From assembly GCA_015295835.1 (NCBI GenBank), contig DVEG01000005.1, positions 1-64,000 of the forward strand: a stretch of 64,000 nt of DNA, given 5' to 3'. The notes under the pieces are model-generated. The model was not told the DNA's origin and ran no database searches. It was given only the letters and a program-made list of their open reading frames with translations. A program made the translations under genes and the position numbers. Every line of letters begins with the position of its first letter. The stretch's first letter is position 1. Of this stretch, positions 37,770-47,047 are shown piece after piece. This stretch comes from Oscillatoriaceae cyanobacterium M7585_C2015_266 (GTDB taxonomy: Bacteria; Cyanobacteriota; Cyanobacteriia; Cyanobacteriales; Oscillatoriaceae).

Positions 37770-40418
37770 GTGGCAGTTGCAGTAGAAGAATTATTAACGC
37801 CAGATATCCAGCAGCCAGCTCGTTACCTGGGTAATGAGTTAGGCTCCATCCACAAGCCGTGGGCGGAAAACACTGTTCGCTGGGTGCTCACCTACCCAGA
37901 AGTGTATGAAGTAGGGGCGTCAAATTTGGGCCATATAATTTTGTACAATATTTTAAATGCCCAACCCCGGCAATTATGCGATCGCGCCTACTTGCCCGCC
38001 CCGGATCTAGCTAAAAAACTTCGGGCCACTCAGACACCCCTGTTTGCAGTAGAATCGCGCCGCCCCCTAAAAGAATTCGATATCTTAGGCTTCAGCCTCA
38101 GTTACGAACTAGGAGCCACCAACATATTAGAAATGTTGGATTTAGCAGGCATTCCCTTAACTTGGCAACAGAGAAAAGAAAAAGCCGGTAAACTGGGAGA
38201 AAATAATCATCATATACCCCTGGTTTTTGCAGGGGGCCAAACAGCCACCTCGAATCCGGAACCTTACGCCGACTTTTTCGATTTCTTCGCCATAGGAGAT
38301 GGGGAAGAACTACTGCCAGAAATTGGGCTAGTCATAGAAGAAGGGAAAGCAGCGGGGCTGAGCCGAGAAGAATTGCTTCTCGATTTGGCGCAAGTACCGG
38401 GAGTCTACGTTCCTCAGTTTTATGATATGGCAGAGGACGGCTCCATTCATCCCAATCGTCCAGACGTGCCGCAAAAGATATTGCGCCGAGTGGCAACACC
38501 CATACCAGCTTACTCGATAGGATTAGTTCCCTACGTATCAACGGTACACGATCGCCTAACAGTAGAAATCCGGCGCGGTTGCACAAGGGGCTGTCGTTTT
38601 TGCCAACCAGGAATGCTGACGAGACCCGCAAGAGATGTAGAGCCAGAGAAAGTAGTAGAAGCGATCGAAAAGGGAATGCGTGCCACCGGGTACAACGAAT
38701 TTTCTCTGCTTTCTCTAAGTTGTTCCGACTACTTAGCACTACCTGCGGTTGGGATAGAAATTAAAAATCGTCTCAAAGAAGAAAATATTTCTCTCTCCCT
38801 TCCCAGCCAGCGGGTAGATAGGTTTGACGAAAATATTGCTCACATAGTAGGCGGCACCCGACAGGGGACACTGACATTTGCCCCGGAAGCAGGCACGCAA
38901 AGAATGCGGGATATTATCAATAAAGGTTTGACAAATGAAGAATTGCTAAGGGGGGTGAAAACAGCTTTCCTTGCAGGGTGGGATAAAATAAAACTGTATT
39001 TTATGATCGGCTTGCCAGGGGAAACCGACGCAGATGTATTAGGAATAGCTGAAACCGTGCGTTGGCTACAACAAGAATGTCGGGCAAAAGGGCGCAAGCG
39101 CATGGAGTTTAACCTGACGATTTCTAATTTCACGCCAAAACCGCACACACCTTTTCAATGGCATTCGGTGTCAACGGCTGAATTTGAACGCAAGCAGGAA
39201 ATGCTGCGGGAAGAATTTCGCCGCATAAAAGGGGTAAAGGTAAACTTTACTGATGTGCGAATTTCAGCTATAGAAGATTTCCTAGGAAGGGGCGATCGCC
39301 GGTTGGCAGCAGTAGTGCATCGCGCCTGGGAACTAGGAGCAGGGATGGACTCCTGGTTTGAAAATATAGAAAAAGCTCACGCAGCCTGGGAACAAGCGAT
39401 CGCAGAAGCAGGGCTGACATGGAAATATCGCCAAATAGAAAAAGGCGAATGGAACGTAATGGAAGGCAGCGAAAGCTGGGAGGCACGATTAGATAACCCT
39501 CTGCCTTGGGATATAATCAATACAGGCATTAACAAAGAATGGCTAAAAGCTGACTTAAAACGGGCGCTGCAAGCAGCAACAGTGCCAGATTGCTCATTTG
39601 AAGGATGCTCTCATTGCGGTGTATGTTCTCCCGATTTCGGTCATAATATTGTTATCGAACCGCCACCAATTCCCAAATTTGTTGGCCACTTAAAACCCAA
39701 AGCAAACCGAGTAACACGGCTGCGGGTGTGGTTTGGCAAACTGGGAGAAATGGCTTTAATAGGCCATTTGGATTTGGTAAGGCTGTTTGAGCGGGCTTTA
39801 AGACGGGCTTCATTACCTATTTCCTTTACAAACGGATTCCACCCCAGCCCGCGAGTAGCGCTCGCCCACGCTCTGCCCCTCGGTGCAACCAGCAGCGGCG
39901 AAATAGCTGACTTCGAGCTAACGGAACCGATGGATAAAGAGGATTTCCGAAAAAAATTGGCAGCTCAACTGCCAGCTAACCTTCCCCTTTATCGCGTCGA
40001 GGAAATAGACTTAAAAGCTCCCTCAGCCAGCGAATGGATCGAAAAAGCAGAATATTACATAGTAGTAGCTGCCCCTATCAATGTCAGCGAAGCAACTTGG
40101 GTTTCCTGGGTGGAAAAAGTTAAAGCTAGCGAAACAATCTGGTGGGAGCAAACCACAAAATCTGGAGAGAGGAAAAGGTTCAACTTGCGCGAGCGCTTAT
40201 TCGCCCTCCAAGTAGTACCCTCCCCTCCAAAACAGCTCAATCTAAAGTTCGCCGAAGCTGACAACGCTGTGGTATTACGATACCTCGGAAGCTGTCGCAG
40301 TGACGGCACCTTTCTCAAAGCCGAGCATGTACTCTACATGCTCGAAAAAATAGCTAGACTAGACCTACAATTGCTGCACACCCACCGATATCAGTTACTC
40401 GGTTCACTTGCATCTTAG
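37770..40418 (+). CDS. B12-binding-type radical SAM protein (TIGR03960-like) with DUF2344 domain
   Basis: The protein has three parts. The N-terminal 200 residues resemble a B12-binding domain. The radical SAM core has its cluster cysteines at C271-x3-C275-x2-C278 (RRGCTRGCRFCQPG). The C-terminal domain (about 645-860, starting RLRVWFGKLGEMALIGHLDL) is of the DUF2344 type. This architecture is known, and in many bacteria it is adjacent to or fused with RNase E/G partners; here rne is the next gene downstream. The reaction is unknown. The start is GTG at 37770. The TIGR03960 label is from memory of the pattern. Confidence 0.88.
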   Translation: MAVAVEELLTPDIQQPARYLGNELGSIHKPWAENTVRWVLTYPEVYEVGASNLGHIILYNILNAQPRQLCDRAYLPAPDLAKKLRATQTPLFAVESRRPLKEFDILGFSLSYELGATNILEMLDLAGIPLTWQQRKEKAGKLGENNHHIPLVFAGGQTATSNPEPYADFFDFFAIGDGEELLPEIGLVIEEGKAAGLSREELLLDLAQVPGVYVPQFYDMAEDGSIHPNRPDVPQKILRRVATPIPAYSIGLVPYVSTVHDRLTVEIRRGCTRGCRFCQPGMLTRPARDVEPEKVVEAIEKGMRATGYNEFSLLSLSCSDYLALPAVGIEIKNRLKEENISLSLPSQRVDRFDENIAHIVGGTRQGTLTFAPEAGTQRMRDIINKGLTNEELLRGVKTAFLAGWDKIKLYFMIGLPGETDADVLGIAETVRWLQQECRAKGRKRMEFNLTISNFTPKPHTPFQWHSVSTAEFERKQEMLREEFRRIKGVKVNFTDVRISAIEDFLGRGDRRLAAVVHRAWELGAGMDSWFENIEKAHAAWEQAIAEAGLTWKYRQIEKGEWNVMEGSESWEARLDNPLPWDIINTGINKEWLKADLKRALQAATVPDCSFEGCSHCGVCSPDFGHNIVIEPPPIPKFVGHLKPKANRVTRLRVWFGKLGEMALIGHLDLVRLFERALRRASLPISFTNGFHPSPRVALAHALPLGATSSGEIADFELTEPMDKEDFRKKLAAQLPANLPLYRVEEIDLKAPSASEWIEKAEYYIVVAAPINVSEATWVSWVEKVKASETIWWEQTTKSGERKRFNLRERLFALQVVPSPPKQLNLKFAEADNAVVLRYLGSCRSDGTFLKAEHVLYMLEKIARLDLQLLHTHRYQLLGSLAS

Positions 40419-41658
40419 CAGCAATTTATCAAAAATAGAAGCAAGATTGTCCAAACAGGCAGCTGGCTTTCTTCTAGCCCGATAACTCAGAAACTTCTGT
40501 GGCAAGCAAAGGGTTTCCTGACGGAACCAAACAGCTCAAGAATAGCTCTGTATTCCTAGTGGAAACCCTTCTTGTCGGCTCTATCAAGAGCCAAACTCAA
40601 AACAGTCCGCAGCCAAGAAGCGTCAAGCACCATTTTTTCAGGAATGGCAAAAACCCTCTTTCCAAATTCACAGAAAAAAAGTACAATAAAAATAACGTGG
40701 CTTCAGACACATCACTCTTGTGGAAAACAGTTGCAACTCCTTGCTAAAATCCAAACAAGCTCGCCTGGGCAAGTAGCCCTAGTGGACGACAAAATAAAAT
40801 TGCGAAAAGGCAACGAGTACATTCCAATTAACTCAAGCCTTTGCGAACACCTCATTCCCAGGGAAAACAAAGAAAAAAATATTACCCGTAGGGAAAGGGG
40901 ACTAACCTAAACCTTACAAAGGAATGACTGAAAGCTCCGCCTTTTTGCAACTGCTGTATAATCTAACTTAAAAGCAAGGATATTCAACCTCTCTAAAAAC
41001 CCAGCATAAGAGCGAAGCAATAAAAACAACAGAACTTTCCTGTATGTTTCCAGTACCGTCGGGCACACAGTAATTAACGCTACCCAGCGGGAAGCAGCTT
41101 CGCTTTTATGGGTACAGAATAACCTCTGCTTGTCTATCTTAGAGGGTAGCAAGTAAGTAGACTGGTTGAATCAAGAATCCCCTGATAAAATCAGGCGGAA
41201 TATCAAAAAAAATAACTCTCGGATTGCTGAGAGCGAAAATTAAAGCAGTTGCATATTCACTCAAGCATCCGGTGTAGCTTTTGAGTAGAATACCACTCAA
41301 GCTATAACCTGAAGCGCAAATTTTACTAGATGCCACGCCTTCCTAAAAAACTTGACAAATTTTTGTAAATTGCGGACAACCTACCCAATTAAAAAAGAAT
41401 TATCAGTAGGGGTTGTAAGAAAATCGGTTAATTGTCAGTATCAATTGATTACGAATTCACCAAAGTCCCTGAAAAATGTAATAAGCCTAGTCTATAGGTG
41501 TAGCGTGCTTCGTAGAATTATCACTCGCCACAATGTATGGGAGTGGCACGAGAAAAGCAACCAATCTATTTCAGCTAGTGAAAACCAGGGATTGATTTAT
41601 AAACAGGCAAAGCGACGAAAAATTGCCGCTAGCACTGCGTTCATGTTGAGGAAATTAA
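40419..41658 (+). promoter_or_regulatory. Long structured gene-free leader upstream of rne
   Basis: 1,240 bases hold no convincing gene. RNA structures appear in its second half: a bulged hairpin with arms TACCCA (41089-41094) and TGGGTA (41117-41122) enclosing GAAGC/GCTTC; CCTGAT-AAA-ATCAGG at 41181-41195; and three competing arms, ACTCAAGC (41259), TTGAGT (41281-41286) and ACTCAAGC (41295). A TTGACA at 41352 could be a -35 box. Cyanobacterial rne genes have long 5' UTRs that RNase E itself cleaves, which fits. Where transcription begins is unknown. The rne ribosome-binding site is GAGG at 41648-41651. Confidence 0.55.
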
Positions 41659-43650
41659 ATGCCAAAGCAAATCATTATCGCAGAGCAGCATAGAATCGCT
41701 GCAGTATTTTCGGAAGACCAAATTCAAGAACTTGTCGTTGCAACAGGTCAACACCAGGTAGGAGATATTTATCTGGGAATTGTTGAAAATGTATTACCAG
41801 GGATAGATGCAGCCTTTGTCAATATCGGGGATTCAGAGCGCAATGGATTTATTCACGTAACAGATCTCGGCCCATTGCGCCTGAAACGCACTGCTGGAGC
41901 AATAACAGAATTATTAGTGCCCCAGCAAAAAGTACTGGTGCAGGTAATGAAAGAACCAACAGGCAGTAAAGGTCCCCGACTGACTGGCAATATCACATTA
42001 CCAGGCCGCTATTTAGTATTAATGCCCTTCGGACGCGGTGTAAATCTGTCCCGCCGCATCCGCAATGAAAACGAACGTAACCGCTTGCGAGCATTGGCCA
42101 TCCTGATCAAGCCGCCAGGGATGGGCCTGTTGGTGCGCACAGAAGCAGAAGGGATGGCGGAAGAAGCGATACTGGAAGATTTAGAATTCTTGCAGCGCCA
42201 GTGGGAAAGTATTCAACAAGAAGCGGCATCGACGCGCGCCCCGGCACTGCTGAATCGAGATGACGATTTCATTCAGCGGGTGCTGCGGGATATGTACAGC
42301 ACTGATGTGAACCGGATTGTAGTAGACTCGCAAGCAGCTATTAAGCGGGTGAAGCAACACTTAATGAATTGGAATGGGGGCAAGGCACCTCAAGGAGTGC
42401 TAATAGATCACCACCGCGAGCGCATCCCAATACTAGAATATTTCCGCGTCAATGCCGCTATTCGCGAAGCCCTCAAACCACGAGTAGATTTGCCCTCTGG
42501 CGGTTATATCATCATCGAACCGACAGAAGCCCTCACAGTAATCGACGTCAACTCAGGCTCATTCACGCGCTCGGCAACGGCACGAGAAACGGTACTGTGG
42601 ACAAACTGCGAAGCAGCGACGGAAATTGCACGTCAATTGCGACTGCGCAATATCGCAGGCGTAATCGTAGTTGACTTTATCGATATGGATTCCCGCCGCG
42701 ATCAACTGCAAGTCTTAGAACACTTCAACAAAGCTCTGAAAGCAGACAAAGCACGGCCTCAAATTGCCCAACTTTCCGAACTGGGCTTAGTAGAGCTGAC
42801 TCGCAAGCGCCAAGGTCAAAATATTTACGAATTGTTCAGTCGTCCTTGCCCAACATGCGGCGGATTGGGACACTTGGTTCAATTGCCGGGAGAAGAACCC
42901 ACAGCTGAAGAAGAAATCGAGCGCCCAATACCCTTGCGCATTGGAGACTACCGCTCCACTGAAACAAAACCGGCTGCCGTTGTCGAAGTACCAGAAGTGG
43001 AACCTTTAGCAGAGCCGCAAGAATTAGAGCTTTTGAATCATCCCAACTATCAGGAGCGCGGAGGGCTGGATGAAACCCGCCGCCGTCGCCGCCGCCGGAT
43101 CGGATTGAGCGAAAGCAGTGTAACAGAAGAAGAAATGCCACTGATTCGCTCTTCTGGGCTGATAACGCTTAAAAGTTCTAAATCAGAGATAGTTACAGAA
43201 CCTGAACCAGAAGAACGGGAAGAGTTCATGCCGATATTGAACCGTTCGCCTGAAAGGAGTTCTCGCTATGCTAGTCGAGAAATAACCCCGATTCCTGCAG
43301 AACCTCCAGAGGTGATTTCGGTGGAAATGACTCCTGAGGAACAGGAAGTTTATGCGATGATGGGGATTTCTCCATTGGTTCTGGTGAATCAGGAAGTGAA
43401 AAATCCAAAAACTGCTATTATTTCGGTGGTCACCCCTGGTCAACAGCCTCGACAAACTACAGAAGTGCCGGTGGCAGAACCGGCAATCGCTGAAAAAGCT
43501 GCTGTTGCTGCTACTGTTGAGTCTGAATCGGAATCGGCATCGGAAAAAATCGAGCCACAGGCGCTCGCCTCTTCTAGCGACAATACCAGTGAAACTATAG
43601 TCAGCGTAACTCGCCGTCGCCGTCGCCGCTCATCTGCTATAGAGTCTTAG
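41659..43650 (+). CDS. rne: Ribonuclease E
   Basis: The endoribonuclease of mRNA decay and rRNA processing. The catalytic half contains an S1 domain (about 36-125), the RNase H-like and DNase I-like regions (ALTVIDVNSGSFT, VIVVDFIDMDSRRDQL) and the Zn-link cysteines C397-P-T-C400. The shorter C-terminal half is disordered and acidic, with an arginine patch at about 473-480 (TRRRRRRRIGL). The protein ends RRRRRRSSAIES. An RRRRRRSSA nonapeptide of this kind is the known cyanobacterial site that binds polynucleotide phosphorylase. Length 663. It is followed by rnhB, an arrangement typical of cyanobacteria. Confidence 0.95.
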   Translation: MPKQIIIAEQHRIAAVFSEDQIQELVVATGQHQVGDIYLGIVENVLPGIDAAFVNIGDSERNGFIHVTDLGPLRLKRTAGAITELLVPQQKVLVQVMKEPTGSKGPRLTGNITLPGRYLVLMPFGRGVNLSRRIRNENERNRLRALAILIKPPGMGLLVRTEAEGMAEEAILEDLEFLQRQWESIQQEAASTRAPALLNRDDDFIQRVLRDMYSTDVNRIVVDSQAAIKRVKQHLMNWNGGKAPQGVLIDHHRERIPILEYFRVNAAIREALKPRVDLPSGGYIIIEPTEALTVIDVNSGSFTRSATARETVLWTNCEAATEIARQLRLRNIAGVIVVDFIDMDSRRDQLQVLEHFNKALKADKARPQIAQLSELGLVELTRKRQGQNIYELFSRPCPTCGGLGHLVQLPGEEPTAEEEIERPIPLRIGDYRSTETKPAAVVEVPEVEPLAEPQELELLNHPNYQERGGLDETRRRRRRRIGLSESSVTEEEMPLIRSSGLITLKSSKSEIVTEPEPEEREEFMPILNRSPERSSRYASREITPIPAEPPEVISVEMTPEEQEVYAMMGISPLVLVNQEVKNPKTAIISVVTPGQQPRQTTEVPVAEPAIAEKAAVAATVESESESASEKIEPQALASSSDNTSETIVSVTRRRRRRSSAIES

Positions 43651-43716
43651 TGGCTTGCTAAATTTTTAGGGCACGTCTTTCTCTCTCTCGCGTGCCCTTC
43701 CTGCTGTCACTATCTT

Positions 43717-44373
43717 ATGAATGAGGACGCTAAGTTTCCTAAACAGCTTAGTTTATGGGAACCTCCCCCTACTTTCTACCAGTATTGCTTAATTGCTGGG
43801 GTGGATGAGGTGGGGCGTGGCTGTTTATTTGGACCAGTGGTGGCAGCAGCGGTGATTTTGCCTCCCTCGTTGGAGGCAGATTTATTGGCGGCTGGTGTTA
43901 AGGATAGTAAGCTGCTAACGAGCGCTCGCCGCTTGCAATTAGCTCGGCTGATTCAAAAGGTGGCGAGCGCTTATTCTATTGGTGTTGCTTCTGTTCGCGA
44001 AATTGACCGTCTTAATATTTTGCAGGCTTCTTTGTTGGCAATGAAGCGGGCAATTTTCAAGCTTGGCGTCGCACCAGAACTTTGTTTAATTGATGGTAAT
44101 CAGCCTATTCCTGATTTGCCTTTTCCACAACAAACTGTTGTCAAGGGCGATCGCACTTCCCTTGTTATTTCTGCTGCTAGTATTATTGCCAAAGTATGGC
44201 GCGATGAATTAATTACTCGTTTAGCGGCAAAATATCCTTTTTATGACTTAACAAATAATAAGGGATATGCAACCAAAAAACATCTTTTGGCATTGCAAAA
44301 ATACGGGCGATCGCCCCACCACCGTCTTTCTTTTACTCCCTGTCAGATTAGCTATGAATCTAAAAATTTTTAG
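43717..44373 (+). CDS. rnhB: Ribonuclease HII
   Basis: Removes ribonucleotides from DNA-RNA hybrids. The catalytic acids are D30 and E31 in GVDEVGRG, D126 in LIDGNQ, and a fourth aspartate near VWRDELI. The conserved KGDRTSLVISAASIIAKV segment and C-terminal GYATKKHLLALQKYG are typical. Length is 218 residues. It starts 66 bases after rne on the same strand, so one transcript is likely. The last residues have no PCNA/beta-clamp box. Confidence 0.94.
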   Translation: MNEDAKFPKQLSLWEPPPTFYQYCLIAGVDEVGRGCLFGPVVAAAVILPPSLEADLLAAGVKDSKLLTSARRLQLARLIQKVASAYSIGVASVREIDRLNILQASLLAMKRAIFKLGVAPELCLIDGNQPIPDLPFPQQTVVKGDRTSLVISAASIIAKVWRDELITRLAAKYPFYDLTNNKGYATKKHLLALQKYGRSPHHRLSFTPCQISYESKNF

Positions 44374-44460
44374 TACTGGCTTAATTCTAATTGTGCAGCT
44401 TGCAATCACTTAATACTGTTTAATAAATCAAGCACTCAGTTATCCTAATATAATTCCTAC

Positions 44461-44518
44461 AAGATAATTCGTACAATATTTGCAGGAGTTAGGAATTATC
44501 TTAATTTAGCCTAACTCC
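44461..44518 (+). terminator. Two interlocking hairpins after rnhB (alternative or pseudoknot)
   Basis: Stem A is AAGATAATTC (44461-44470) with GAATTATCTT (44493-44502). Stem B is GGAGTTAGG (44485-44493) with CCTAACTCC (44510-44518). Both are perfect. The left arm of B lies in the loop of A, so the two either exclude each other or form an H-type pseudoknot. It sits between rnhB and the convergent DUF1997 gene and probably ends one or both transcripts. Confidence 0.6.
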
Positions 44519-44528
44519 CTCACCGACT

Positions 44529-45122
44529 TTATCCGTTTGGTGATAGAATCGGCTCTGAGACACTTCCCTGGGTTACACTTTCGGAACAAGCCCACTTGCG
44601 ATAATCTAACAATAGTTGGTGCATCAAGCGGTGTTTAATCGTCACAAGCACGCTATTAAGTAAAGCGTTACCGGAAGTTTCCAGAATCGGTTTTGGTGTC
44701 AACCACAGCGGAGGGGGCAGCTCAACCCTTACTTCTAAATCAGCTCTACCCTTGAGATAGGTAACTCCGTTAATATTTAACGGATAAAGCTTCCCTATCA
44801 GGTTGAGAGAAAATCGTTGATTGATGTATTCTACACCCCGAATTTCACACCTGACTGATTTTAGATAAATTGTCCCGTCTGCTGTAGCCGACACATTCAT
44901 ATCTACCGTGGGTTGTATGCTCAGCATCATAAAACTCAGCGGACGCATTTTCAAGCGAAACAACTCCGGGCTTAACTGCTCCAGCCGACTGCGATCAACC
45001 AGCGCGTACACCAGACGTTGGGGCTGGCGCAGATAGTGCTGAATTGGCACGGGTTGCTCTGGAACGGCAATCTCAACGGATTGTGAAGCAACAAACCGGG
45101 TATCCATCAGAGGGGTGTACAA
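44529..45122 (-). CDS. DUF1997 protein
   Basis: A 197-residue protein of the DUF1997 family, found in cyanobacteria and chloroplast-containing plants. The pattern LSPELFRLKMRPLSFMMLSIQPTVDM, the strand-rich middle and the final KPILETSGNALLNSVL-VTIKHRL are seen. The fold is probably START-like (binding of a hydrophobic ligand), which is an inference. A second ATG at 45107 (MDTRFV) could be the real start. Divergent from pheA. Confidence 0.82.
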   Translation of the reverse strand: MYTPLMDTRFVASQSVEIAVPEQPVPIQHYLRQPQRLVYALVDRSRLEQLSPELFRLKMRPLSFMMLSIQPTVDMNVSATADGTIYLKSVRCEIRGVEYINQRFSLNLIGKLYPLNINGVTYLKGRADLEVRVELPPPLWLTPKPILETSGNALLNSVLVTIKHRLMHQLLLDYRKWACSESVTQGSVSEPILSPNG

Positions 45123-45327
45123 AATAATGAATGTATACTTATGTTAATTTATTTTACGATTTTTTGCATTTCTGCGGAAGTGCCAAGGATGATAACCGTA
45201 CTTCTGCAAAAAATAGGTCTAGAGAAGTAATTTCAGGAAATTTTATACTCATAGGGCTGAGTTTATATCTGATAAAAGTAATAAAAATAATTAAGACGGT
45301 GAATTGAAAAATTTATAGGGAACTGAA

Positions 45328-46188
45328 ATGACTTTATTGATAGCACATTTAGGCCCTCCCGGCACTTATACGGAGGCAGCAGCCCTGGCTTATGTTGAAA
45401 AAATGGCCAGAGAAACAGGTCAAGACTGCTTGTTACATCCGTATCCGACGATCGCTAAAACGCTGCAGGCAGTGGCGCAAGGGCAGGTACAGCGAGCTGT
45501 GGTGCCGGTGGAAAATTCCATCGAAGGAAACGTGCCGATGACACTGGATACCCTGTGGCAGTTAGACGAGCTACAAATTCAATTAGCGTTGGTTTTGCCG
45601 ATTTCTCATGCTTTGCTTTCAACGGCAGAAAAGTTAGAAGAAATTCAAAAAGTTTATTCGCACCCGCAAGCGCTTGCTCAGTGTCAAGACTGGTTGGCAA
45701 AGTTTCTCCCCAATGCCCAGTTAATTTCCACTAATTCGACGACAGAAGTGCTCAAAAATTTAGAGCGGGAGAAGACTGCAGGGGCGATTTCCTCTCAACG
45801 AGCCGCTCAACTCTACCAACTGCCGATACTAGCGTATCCAATTAATGATTACCCACACAATTATACTCGCTTTTGGGTGTTGAGTTTAGATGCTTCTCCT
45901 GGCGGTACGCATACCTCTTTAGGTTTTAGTGTTCCCGCCAATGTTCCCGGTGCTTTAGTTAAACCCTTGCAAGTGTTTGCAAACCGCCAGATTAATCTGA
46001 GTCGGATTGAATCGCGCCCAACTAAGCGCTCGCTCGGCGAGTATCTTTTTTTCATAGATTTGGAAGCTGACGCTACCCAACCTTTCGTACAAGCAGCGCT
46101 AGAAGAATTAAAAATTCATACTGAGACTTTGAAAATTTTCGGCAGCTACAGTGTTCTCACAGCCCCTCTTGACTTTACAAACCAATAA
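45328..46188 (+). CDS. pheA: Prephenate dehydratase
   Basis: Converts prephenate to phenylpyruvate for phenylalanine synthesis. The N-terminal catalytic domain begins HLGPPGTYTEAAAL and includes VVPVENSIEGNVP and the catalytic T180-R181-F182. A C-terminal ACT domain (about 195-280) for phenylalanine feedback carries the ESRP motif (LSRIESRPTKRSLGEYLFF). No chorismate mutase domain is fused, as in other cyanobacteria. Length is 286 residues. Confidence 0.94.
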   Translation: MTLLIAHLGPPGTYTEAAALAYVEKMARETGQDCLLHPYPTIAKTLQAVAQGQVQRAVVPVENSIEGNVPMTLDTLWQLDELQIQLALVLPISHALLSTAEKLEEIQKVYSHPQALAQCQDWLAKFLPNAQLISTNSTTEVLKNLEREKTAGAISSQRAAQLYQLPILAYPINDYPHNYTRFWVLSLDASPGGTHTSLGFSVPANVPGALVKPLQVFANRQINLSRIESRPTKRSLGEYLFFIDLEADATQPFVQAALEELKIHTETLKIFGSYSVLTAPLDFTNQ

Positions 46189-46399
46189 ACAGTAGTAATT
46201 TGTATACTTCACTGCTCTAACCGATTTAATTGGTGAATTTTATCTAAAATAACAACTCCTGGTAAGGTATTTTCTCAGTAAGATATCTGATAATTCTGGT
46301 TATTATTTTTTTGACGCGCCTATTTAAATCAGGTTTTTAATACTAACGTTTTGTTTTTTATATAAAAAGGGAATTCTTCGAAATATGGACTAATTGAAT

Positions 46400-46465
46400 A
46401 AAAAAACCTGCTCAGCAGATAAACCGAGCAGGTGTTTGGTGTGAGGAGTGAACATGAAATGCTCT
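46400..46465 (-). ncRNA. yfr1: Yfr1 cyanobacterial small regulatory RNA
   Basis: Read leftward, all three parts of Yfr1 are present in order. First comes a 5' hairpin, GAGCAT-TTC-ATGTTC (46464-46450). Then an unpaired stretch contains exactly ACTCCTCACAC (46449-46439), the ultra-conserved Yfr1 core that pairs with target mRNAs. Last comes a 3' terminator stem ACCTGCTC/GAGCAGGT-type (46433-46406) followed by seven T (46406-46400). Length is about 66 nt, within the known range. A TTGACA lies upstream (46496-46491) as a possible -35; no good -10 stands out. In other cyanobacteria Yfr1 controls outer-membrane porin-like mRNAs. It lies between pheA and a membrane-protein gene with no gene on its own strand. 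Confidence 0.9.
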
Positions 46466-47047
46466 ATAAGAAAAGGATACTGAAGGAATGTGTCAATGTT
46501 GTGACAGTCTTATGTCAAGTCTGTGTTATTTTGCTGACTTGTGAATTGAGATGCCTGAAAAGGTGCAATAAAAGCTTTTTCTAGTACTTAGTGCATATAA
46601 TAAGATTTGATATTACAAACTAGCGCAATCGCTTACTAGAATTAGAGGTTATTTAAAATATGGTAATTTATTGATGGCATCTTTCCCACTATAATAGGTT
46701 ATACAAGAATTTAACTTTTGTCAAGCAGCTTTGGAAACAGAAAGTAAGCTTTCTTTCACTAGCGAGCTTTTTGGTACTTTTCTAGGTTTGCCGAAAATCA
46801 AGCACAATAGAGAGCTAGGGCGTAAGGGGAGAAGATATAACCATTGAGAGACAATAAAGTAAATTTTAACTTTTTTTTATGGGAATGAACTAGCTTACGA
46901 TGTTGGTTTTGGTGCAATATATCACCTTGGGAGTTTGTACCCAAGGAGTTGCTCGGTCTATAACCGAAGAAATAAAACGCGCACATAGCGCTTTCATAAG
47001 ACGTAATGCGAATTGCGTCGCAAAAACTTGTGAGGAGGAAACCGATT
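46466..47047 (+). promoter_or_regulatory. AT-rich upstream region of the membrane-protein gene
   Basis: No gene. A hairpin CCTTGGG/CCCAAGG with an 8-base loop lies at 46925-46946, and a strong ribosome-binding site (AGGAGG, 47033-47038) 9 bases before the ATG at 47048. The hairpin-rich part may be the 5' UTR of that gene. The left end also contains the promoter of Yfr1 on the opposite strand. Confidence 0.45.

Noticed and set aside
40499-40910. Two overlapping frames of 82 and 112 codons upstream of rne
   Set aside because: Amino-acid composition is atypical (K, N, S, T rich), with no ribosome-binding site and mutual overlap. They are best read as chance frames in the rne leader.
41352-41693. 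A 113-codon frame running into the start of rne
   Set aside because: It overlaps the rne start in another frame and has no family pattern; the rne ribosome-binding site lies inside it.
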